From positions 1 to 5,284 of the forward strand of contig CALNBU010000246.1 of assembly GCA_937875615.1 (NCBI GenBank): 5,284 nt of DNA, given 5' to 3'. The stretch's first letter is position 1. Each line of letters begins with the position of its first letter. This document shows, one piece after another, positions 1-4,242 of the stretch. Position numbers and translations under genes: made by a program. This DNA is from an uncultured Archangium sp. (lineage in GTDB: Bacteria > Myxococcota > Myxococcia > Myxococcales > Myxococcaceae). The notes below the pieces were generated by a model. That model did no database searches. It was not told the origin of the DNA and saw only the letters and a program-made list of their open reading frames with translations.

Positions 1-313
1 CGGCGTTGTCCCTCGCCAGCAGGAGCGCCTCGCGGGCGTCGTCCAGCCAGTCCTGCGGGCGCCTGGAGCGGGCGCCCTGGCTGCCGCCGACGCCCCGGTA
101 GTTGAAGCGCAGCGTGGGGAAGCCCGCCCGCGACACCGCGAAGGCCAGCTCCGCGCCCACCACGTGGTCCATGCCCCCGCCTTCGATGGGCGGCGGTGGC
201 AACACCAGCAGGCCGGGCCGACGCTCGCCGCGGTGTGAGACGCCCTCGAGCACCAGCCCCTCGCCCACCGGGATCAACGTGGGCCGCTCGAGAAATTGCC
301 CCTTGATCACCAT
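1..313 (-). CDS. alpha/beta hydrolase, COG2945-like, partial (N-terminal 104 residues; runs off left edge)
   Basis: The frame is open from an ATG at 311-313 to the left edge, so the C-terminal half is missing. The visible protein begins MVIKGQFLERPTLIPVGEG. It has a beta strand LLVLPPPP (residues 35-42), then EGGGMDHVV (44-52), then GFPTLRFNYRGVGGSQG (64-80). This order is typical of predicted alpha/beta-superfamily hydrolases of the COG2945 type, where a HPHP..GG.MD oxyanion loop precedes a TLRFNFRGVG strand-turn. The nucleophile, acid and histidine would lie beyond the edge and cannot be checked. The usual His-Pro-His-Pro is replaced here by prolines. No signal peptide or membrane segment is visible, so a cytoplasmic enzyme is likely; the substrate is unknown. 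No Shine-Dalgarno is seen before the ATG, and a terminator ends about ten bases upstream. Later starts (TTG codon 13, GTG codons 16 and 21) are possible, but the first strand matches the family from about residue 11. Confidence 0.8.
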   Translation of the reverse strand, partial: MVIKGQFLERPTLIPVGEGLVLEGVSHRGERRPGLLVLPPPPIEGGGMDHVVGAELAFAVSRAGFPTLRFNYRGVGGSQGARSRRPQDWLDDAREALLLARDNA

Positions 314-323
314 GGCCGCAGCC

Positions 324-365
324 AAACAAACGGGAGCTCCCCGCAGCAAGCGGAAGAGCTCCCGT
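324..365 (-). terminator. intrinsic (rho-independent) terminator of the lipoprotein gene
   Basis: A perfect 10-base inverted repeat, acgggagctc at 330-339 and gagctcccgt at 356-365, encloses a second stem, ccgc at 341-344 with gcgg at 350-353, around a 5-base loop. Read on the minus strand, the hairpin is followed at once by TTTGTTT (330-324). The stem starts 28 bases after the TAA of the lipoprotein gene. A long GC-rich stem, compact loop and T-rich tail in the right orientation make this the clearest regulatory element in the window. It ends about ten bases before the start codon of the left-edge hydrolase, so it also separates the two same-strand genes. Confidence 0.82.
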
Positions 366-393
366 GGGACCTGCGCGCGAAGCGCGAGGCGGC

Positions 394-1005
394 TTACTTC
401 TCGCCCGAGGTCGGGTTGTTGTTCACCGGCGCCACGTTCTCCGCGTCGATGAGGCGCGCCACGAAGGAGAGCGACCCGTTGCACGAGGTGCGCAGCGGCG
501 TCTGCGGGCAGTTGGTCGAGTTCGGCACGCAGACGTACTCAGAGCGCAGGTCGATGCCGCCGGTGGGCGAGAAGGAGTAGTTGTCGAAGGAGACCGTGAC
601 CGAGGTGAGGAAGCGGTGCGTGTAGTAGTTGACCATGTCGCCGCTGGGGTTCGGGCCGCTGACGACCTCTTCCCAGTTCCGCGAGCCGGTGAACGCGCGC
701 TCCTTGCCCTGGATGATGCCGTAGTTCTTGATGGACTGGGAGTTGCCGAGCGTCCACTCCATCTCGCCCAGGTCGAGGTATTCCACGCCCTGCACGCCGC
801 CCCAGATGACCCACTCCGACTCGGAGAAGTAGTTGGTGAAGAGGCCCAGGTTGCCCTGCTGCGCCGAGCTCGCGTCGAGCCAGCACTGCGCGACCGACAC
901 CGGCTTGATCGACGTGTCATCGATGGCGACACGGTAGATACGGGGCTGGCCGCCGTTGCAGCCGACGAAGGCCAGTACTGCTGTGACAAGGAGGAGGGAA
1001 CGCAT
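394..1005 (-). CDS. predicted outer-surface lipoprotein of unknown function, 203 aa
   Basis: The protein starts MRSLLLVTAVLAFVGC: a short positive N-terminus, a hydrophobic core and a lipobox-like F-V-G-C with Cys16. This fits a type II signal peptide, so the mature protein would be lipid-anchored through Cys16. The +2 residue is Asn, not the Asp linked to inner-membrane retention in E. coli, although sorting rules differ in myxobacteria. The mature part has four more cysteines (41, 159, 166, 175), enough for two disulfides. It has aromatic, strand-like stretches such as EWVIWGG (64-70) and TSVTVSFDNYSF (134-145), which suggest a beta-rich fold. The tail (residues 191-203) is Asn/Pro/Ser-rich and probably disordered. 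I recognise no family. I chose the ATG at 1005 because the signal peptide starts exactly there; the frame stays open upstream into the neighbouring gene, but that extension overlaps it and looks non-coding. A possible AAAGGA lies 12 bases before the ATG, a longer spacing than usual. The gene ends in TAA, followed by the terminator at 324-365. Confidence 0.85.
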   Translation of the reverse strand: MRSLLLVTAVLAFVGCNGGQPRIYRVAIDDTSIKPVSVAQCWLDASSAQQGNLGLFTNYFSESEWVIWGGVQGVEYLDLGEMEWTLGNSQSIKNYGIIQGKERAFTGSRNWEEVVSGPNPSGDMVNYYTHRFLTSVTVSFDNYSFSPTGGIDLRSEYVCVPNSTNCPQTPLRTSCNGSLSFVARLIDAENVAPVNNNPTSGEK

Positions 1006-1027
1006 GAGAGAGATGATTCCTTTGTGA

Positions 1028-1040
1028 GGTATGAAATACC
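1028..1040. repeat. 13-bp inverted repeat, possible operator or leader hairpin
   Basis: Bases 1028-1032 (ggtat) and 1036-1040 (atacc) form a perfect 5-base inverted repeat around gaa. It lies 23 bases before the lipoprotein start codon, between the TTGACA and the AAAGGA. It is an AT-rich island in a GC-rich gap. The arms are short, and nothing identifies a binding protein. Confidence 0.25.
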
Positions 1041-1066
1041 GGCCCCGAGACGCCCAGACCGCGCGC

Positions 1067-1095
1067 CGTTTGTCCCACCACCGGGGCCGTGTCAA
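1067..1095 (-). promoter_or_regulatory. possible promoter of the lipoprotein gene (TTGACA -35)
   Basis: The 146-base gap at 1006-1151 separates the methyltransferase stop from the lipoprotein start. On the minus strand it holds a perfect TTGACA at 1095-1090. At the usual 15-17 base spacing there is only a poor -10 candidate (GACAAA or CAAACG, 1074-1067). Known myxobacterial vegetative promoters often have weak -10 matches, so this does not exclude it. The implied leader is about 55 bases. I see no convincing terminator for the methyltransferase gene here, only a bulged ACACGGG/CCCGGTGT hairpin without a T-run, so read-through remains possible. Confidence 0.3.
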
Positions 1096-1151
1096 CGGTT
1101 CGCAAGGACGAGACACCGGGGGCCGTTCCCGTGTGCAGGAAACCGTTCTGG

Positions 1152-2300
1152 TCAGGCGCCGCGGAGCACGAAGAACTTGAGGTACTTGCCCTCGCGGAAC
1201 TGCAACCGCACCGGGTGATCCGGCGGCTGGTAGCGCTCCTCGACCAGGGTGAGGGAAGCGCCAGCGTTGTAGGCCCCCTCCTTCACCGCGTCGAAGAAGT
1301 CCTCCGAGGACACCCGCGCCGAGCACGAGGCGGTGCAGAGCAACCCGCCGGGCTTGTCCACCGCCCGCTGACTCTTCGCGAAGGCCGGCGGGTCGAGCAC
1401 GATGAGATCGAAGGTGCGGCCCTCGCGCTTGAACGACTCGAGCAGCTCGAACACGTCGGCGGCGAGAAAGTCATGCGCGCTGGCGTCGAGGCCGTTGAGC
1501 GTGAAGTTCTCCCGCGCCAGCGCGATGGCGTCGGCGTCCTGGTCGACGGAGAAGACGCTCCTGGCCCCGCCCAGCGCGGCGTTCACCGAGAAGCCGCCCG
1601 AGAAGCAGAAGCAGTTGAGCACCTCCAGGCCCCGGCTCAGCCGCCGCAGCAGGTGCCGGTTCTCGCGCTGGTCGAGGAAGAACCCGGTCTTCTGACCGGC
1701 GTAGACGTCGACCAGGAACTTCGCGTCGCGCTCGAGGATCTGCAGCGGCCGCGGCGCCTCTTCGCCCCACAGCACCCGCCCGTTGCCCCGCCCCTCGTCG
1801 ACGTCGGCGTCATCGCGGCCCACCTCGTCGCGGCCGATGACGCCGCGCAGCCCGGGCACCACGCGCGAGAGCGCCTCGACGATGAACGGCCGGTGCGGCG
1901 TCAGGCCGGCGGAGTACAGCTTGAGCACCGCCCAGCCATCGTAGAGGTCGACGATGACGCCGGGGAGCCCGTCGCCCTCGCCGTGCACCAGTCGGAAGGC
2001 GTTGGTGCCGGTGAGGTCGATGAGGCTCTGCCGGGACGAGAAGGCCGCGCGGATTCGCCGCTCGAAGAAATCACCGTCGACCACCTCGCGCGGGTCCGTC
2101 GTCAGCACCCGCACCGAGATGGCGGAGAACGGATCCCAGTAGCCGCGCCCGCAGAAGCGGCCCTCGTCGACCAGGTCGACCACCGCGCCCGCCGGCACGC
2201 GCGGCTCCTTCAGCAGGGCCTTCTTGAAGACCCACGGGTGCCCGGCGCGCAGGTGGCGACCCAGGCCCGGCTTGACGGCGACTTTGACGAGGTGGCTCAC
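1152..2300 (-). CDS. rlmI: class I SAM-dependent rRNA (cytosine-C5) methyltransferase, RlmI/COG1092 family, 382 aa
   Basis: The family moves a methyl group from SAM to a cytosine of 23S rRNA (C1962 for E. coli RlmI) in the cytoplasm. An N-terminal PUA-like RNA-binding region covers about residues 1-75 (RHLRAGHPWVFKKAL, 15-29), followed by a linking domain. The family signature GQKTGFFLDQRENR is at 202-215. The Rossmann part has a motif I variant LNCFCFSGGFSV (228-239), an acidic SAM-ribose residue in SVDQD (Asp253), motif IV DPPAFAKS (303-310), the SCS motif (325-327, Cys326 being the likely catalytic cysteine) and a terminal DHPV...YLKFFVLR. The protein is close to family length, but about 17-22 residues expected between FAKSQRAVD (307-315) and PGGLL (317-321) are absent. 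I chose the GTG at 2300 because it begins the PUA domain; the protein has no internal Met. No Shine-Dalgarno is visible. The start lies 12 bases after the stop of the upstream gene, so coupled translation is likely. The exact rRNA target is inferred from the family. Confidence 0.9.
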   Translation of the reverse strand: MSHLVKVAVKPGLGRHLRAGHPWVFKKALLKEPRVPAGAVVDLVDEGRFCGRGYWDPFSAISVRVLTTDPREVVDGDFFERRIRAAFSSRQSLIDLTGTNAFRLVHGEGDGLPGVIVDLYDGWAVLKLYSAGLTPHRPFIVEALSRVVPGLRGVIGRDEVGRDDADVDEGRGNGRVLWGEEAPRPLQILERDAKFLVDVYAGQKTGFFLDQRENRHLLRRLSRGLEVLNCFCFSGGFSVNAALGGARSVFSVDQDADAIALARENFTLNGLDASAHDFLAADVFELLESFKREGRTFDLIVLDPPAFAKSQRAVDKPGGLLCTASCSARVSSEDFFDAVKEGAYNAGASLTLVEERYQPPDHPVRLQFREGKYLKFFVLRGA

Positions 2301-2312
2301 GGAACGGCGCCG

Positions 2313-3419
2313 TCAATACACGGTCAGGCCGGCGATCTGCACGAGGAACTGCTCCAGCTGCTCGCTCAGCGAGCCGGGGTCCAGGGCCAGCTTCCGCTGC
2401 GCGCGGAGGAAGGTGTCGAAGCCGGCCGAGCGCCCGTACAGCGTCTGCCCCAGGTCCAGCGCCTGCCTGAAGGCGGCCTCTTTCTCTTCGGGCGTGGAGG
2501 TGTTGATGGCGCGCTCCAGCACCACGCCGACCGCCGCCAGCACCTCCTGGTCGTGCTGGACGAGCAGTTCCCGGCGGCTGATGTTGGCGAACTCGTCGAC
2601 GAACTCCACGAAGGGCTCCAGCAGCGCCAGGAGCTCCAGCTTGCTGGGGGCGCCGGCGGCCATGAGCTGTCGCAGCCGGCCGCGGAACTCGAGGATGCCC
2701 TTCTTGTCCTGCGCGCGCAGCGCCCGCCAGGCCGCGGTGCGACCGAAGGCGTTGAGCTCCTTTTCCATCTGCTGGGCCTGCGGCAGCAGGTCGCCGCCCG
2801 CGGCGTCGCCCACCCGCTGGATGCGCGCCCGCATCAGGCGCCGGAGATCGGTGGTCATGGTGCGCACCACCAGCGTGGCGTTGAGGGCCTCCTCGTAGCC
2901 GGGCTCCACCTCGCGCCGCTTGCACTCGCCCATCACCTGCGCGACCTCCCACACCAGCTTCCCCAGCGCGTCGCGGAAGTGGAACCGGAAGATCTGCAGC
3001 TCGGTGATGAGGTTCCAGCGCTCACCCACCACAGACGGATCTCTCACCCGCTGACCGAAGCTCATCACGTCGGCCCGCGCCGCGACCGCCGCGCCGTGAA
3101 ACTGCGACTCGATCTGCAGCTGCCCGGCGTCGAGCAGCAGCTGCCCCGGAGGGAAGCTCGCTTCGACCTGCGCGGCGAAGGTGTTCACCTCGGCGATGGT
3201 GCTGGCGATGATGGGCGCGACCTTCTCCCACATCGAGAGGTCCGCGGAGCCTTCGACCTCCGGCTCCTCGTACTGGACGAGATCGAGCTCTCCCATGGCC
3301 GCGATGGCGCGGCTGGCGACCTCGAACACCATGCGACAACGGGAAGCGAACGGCTGGTCTTCCTGCAGAATCAGCAGGGCCTCCAGCTTTCCTGGCAACG
3401 ACGGTACGTCCACGGCCAT
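2313..3419 (-). CDS. uncharacterised all-helical cytoplasmic protein, 368 aa, operon partner of the rRNA methyltransferase
   Basis: I do not recognise a family. The protein has no signal peptide, no membrane segment and only two cysteines (28 and 166). It is almost entirely amphipathic-helix-like sequence rich in Leu, Ala, Glu, Gln and Arg, for example 62-86, 132-170, 174-205, 211-255, 258-306 and 310-345, broken by short turns. There are no obvious catalytic, zinc or nucleotide-binding motifs, so a scaffold, adaptor or regulatory protein is as likely as an enzyme. An in-frame TAG two codons before the ATG at 3419 fixes the upper limit of the start. No Shine-Dalgarno precedes it, and a -10-like TAGCAT ends six bases before the ATG, so the mRNA may be leaderless. 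It ends in TGA 12 bases before the methyltransferase start, in the same reading frame, which supports one transcript. Codon use resembles its neighbours. That it is a real gene is supported by its length, its tight fit between neighbours and GC-rich third positions. Confidence 0.8.
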   Translation of the reverse strand: MAVDVPSLPGKLEALLILQEDQPFASRCRMVFEVASRAIAAMGELDLVQYEEPEVEGSADLSMWEKVAPIIASTIAEVNTFAAQVEASFPPGQLLLDAGQLQIESQFHGAAVAARADVMSFGQRVRDPSVVGERWNLITELQIFRFHFRDALGKLVWEVAQVMGECKRREVEPGYEEALNATLVVRTMTTDLRRLMRARIQRVGDAAGGDLLPQAQQMEKELNAFGRTAAWRALRAQDKKGILEFRGRLRQLMAAGAPSKLELLALLEPFVEFVDEFANISRRELLVQHDQEVLAAVGVVLERAINTSTPEEKEAAFRQALDLGQTLYGRSAGFDTFLRAQRKLALDPGSLSEQLEQFLVQIAGLTVY

Positions 3420-3441
3420 CGACTATGCTACCCGGCGGCCC

Positions 3442-3463
3442 GGAGGCGAAATGTTCTGCCTCC
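3442..3463. repeat. 22-bp inverted repeat in the divergent promoter region
   Basis: ggaggc at 3442-3447 and gcctcc at 3458-3463 are perfect 6-base arms around a 10-base, AT-richer spacer. The element lies between the -10-like sequence and the ribosome binding site of the plus-strand hydrolase. It could be an operator half-site pair or a leader hairpin. There is no T-run, so it is not a terminator. Confidence 0.3.
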
Positions 3464-3470
3464 CCGCCCG

Positions 3471-3476
3471 AAGGAG
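3471..3476 (+). promoter_or_regulatory. strong ribosome binding site for the alpha/beta hydrolase
   Basis: AAGGAG at 3471-3476 lies seven bases before the ATG at 3484. It is the best Shine-Dalgarno match and spacing in the window. It fixes the hydrolase start and rules out the much longer open frame upstream. Confidence 0.85.
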
Positions 3477-3483
3477 TCACCAC

Positions 3484-4239
3484 ATGACGTACTTCCATGA
3501 AGACGTGGGCGAAGGCACGCCGGTGTTGCTGCTGCACGGCTTCCCCTTCGACTCGCGCAGCTTCGCGCCCCAGCTCGCCCATCCGCCGGAGGGCGTGCGG
3601 TTGATCGTCCCGGATCACCGGGGCTTCGGGCGCTCTTCTCTCCCGCCGGGGCCGGCCACCATGGAGGCCATGGCCGAAGACGCCCTCGGGCTCCTCGACC
3701 AGCTCGGGCTGCCCTCGGTGGTGGTCGGCGGGGTCTCCATGGGCGGCTACGTGGCCATCGCGCTCACCCGGCTCGATCCGGGACGGGTGCGCGGGCTGCT
3801 GCTCATCGACACCCAGTCGCTCCCCGACGACGCCGAGGGCCGCGAGCGCCGGGAGCGCGTGGCCCGCGAGGTGGAGGCCCACGGCGTCGGCGAGCTGGTC
3901 GAGGGGATGCTGCCGAAGCTGTTGTGCCCGGACGCGCCGGTGCGCGCCCAGGTCGAGGCCATGATGCGCGGGCAGCGCCCCGCAGCCGTCGCCGCCGCGT
4001 CGCGCGGCATGGCCACCCGCACCGACGGCAAGGACATCTTGAGTCGCTTCGGCGGCCCCTGCGCCGTGGTGGTGGGCGCGCACGACACCATCACCCCGCT
4101 GGAGAAGGCCCAGCAACTGCAGTCCCTGGTGAGCGGCGCCACCCTGCACGTCATCGACGGCGCCGCGCACCTGCCCAACCTCGAGCAACCGGAGGCCTTC
4201 GACGTGGTGCTGCGCGAGCTGGTCGCGCGCACCGCGTGA
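3484..4239 (+). CDS. alpha/beta-fold hydrolase with intact catalytic triad, 251 aa
   Basis: The protein begins MTYFHEDVGEGTPVLLLHGF. The oxyanion-hole motif LLLHGFPFDSRSF is at 15-27 and DHRGFGRSS at 44-52. The nucleophile elbow GGVSMGG has Ser85. The acid is Asp201 in VGAHDTITP, and the base is His229 in GAAHLPNLEQP. All three triad members are present in the expected order, and the length is normal for a single-domain family member with a cap (roughly residues 112-180). The layout resembles 3-oxoadipate enol-lactonase, BioH-like and non-haem haloperoxidase-type hydrolases. These cannot be told apart by eye, so the substrate is unknown. No signal peptide is present, so the enzyme should be cytoplasmic. 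The start is supported by AAGGAG seven bases upstream. The gene is monocistronic as far as can be seen: it is divergent from the helical-protein gene and convergent with the cysteine-rich gene, whose stop is three bases away. Confidence 0.92.
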   Translation: MTYFHEDVGEGTPVLLLHGFPFDSRSFAPQLAHPPEGVRLIVPDHRGFGRSSLPPGPATMEAMAEDALGLLDQLGLPSVVVGGVSMGGYVAIALTRLDPGRVRGLLLIDTQSLPDDAEGRERRERVAREVEAHGVGELVEGMLPKLLCPDAPVRAQVEAMMRGQRPAAVAAASRGMATRTDGKDILSRFGGPCAVVVGAHDTITPLEKAQQLQSLVSGATLHVIDGAAHLPNLEQPEAFDVVLRELVARTA

Positions 4240-4242
4240 GCG

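Larger units (their letters stand above)
3420..3483. promoter_or_regulatory. divergent promoter region between the helical-protein gene and the hydrolase gene
   Basis: These 64 bases separate two divergent start codons, so promoters for both directions must lie here or just inside the coding ends. The sequence actatgcta at 3422-3430 reads as a -10-like element on both strands: TATGCT on plus (3424-3429) and TAGCAT on minus (3430-3425), each matching four of six consensus bases. No good -35 is found at standard spacing on either strand. On the minus strand, a start site about seven bases past TAGCAT would fall at the ATG, which predicts a leaderless mRNA. Confidence 0.4.

Noticed and set aside
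1105..1132. A possible terminator after the methyltransferase gene (ACACGGG with CCCGGTGT)
   Set aside because: The stem needs a bulge and is not followed by a T-rich tail, so it does not qualify as an intrinsic terminator.
1094..1147. A 7-base inverted pair, aacggtt (1094-1100) and aaccgtt (1141-1147)
   Set aside because: The arms are short and 40 bases apart, with no T-run or extension. A chance match is likely.
394..1326. A longer 310-residue form of the lipoprotein starting inside the methyltransferase gene
   Set aside because: The extension overlaps the methyltransferase C-terminus, has Arg/Gly/Pro-rich shadow composition, and would bury the signal peptide and lipobox that start at 1005.
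1089..3500. An 803-codon open frame on the plus strand covering the methyltransferase and helical-protein genes
   Set aside because: It is antisense to two genes with clear coding character. Its product is low-complexity, rich in Arg, Ala, Leu, His and Glu, with no domain. Long stop-free antisense frames are expected in GC-rich codon-biased DNA.
3022..4188. A 388-codon minus-strand open frame across the hydrolase and divergent region
   Set aside because: It is a shadow frame over two real genes and the promoter region, with low-complexity Arg/Gly/His/Ala-rich sequence and no domain.
3181..4239. A longer 352-residue form of the plus-strand hydrolase
   Set aside because: The extra residues are antisense to the helical-protein gene. 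The ATG at 3484 has AAGGAG at ideal spacing and begins at the family's normal N-terminus.
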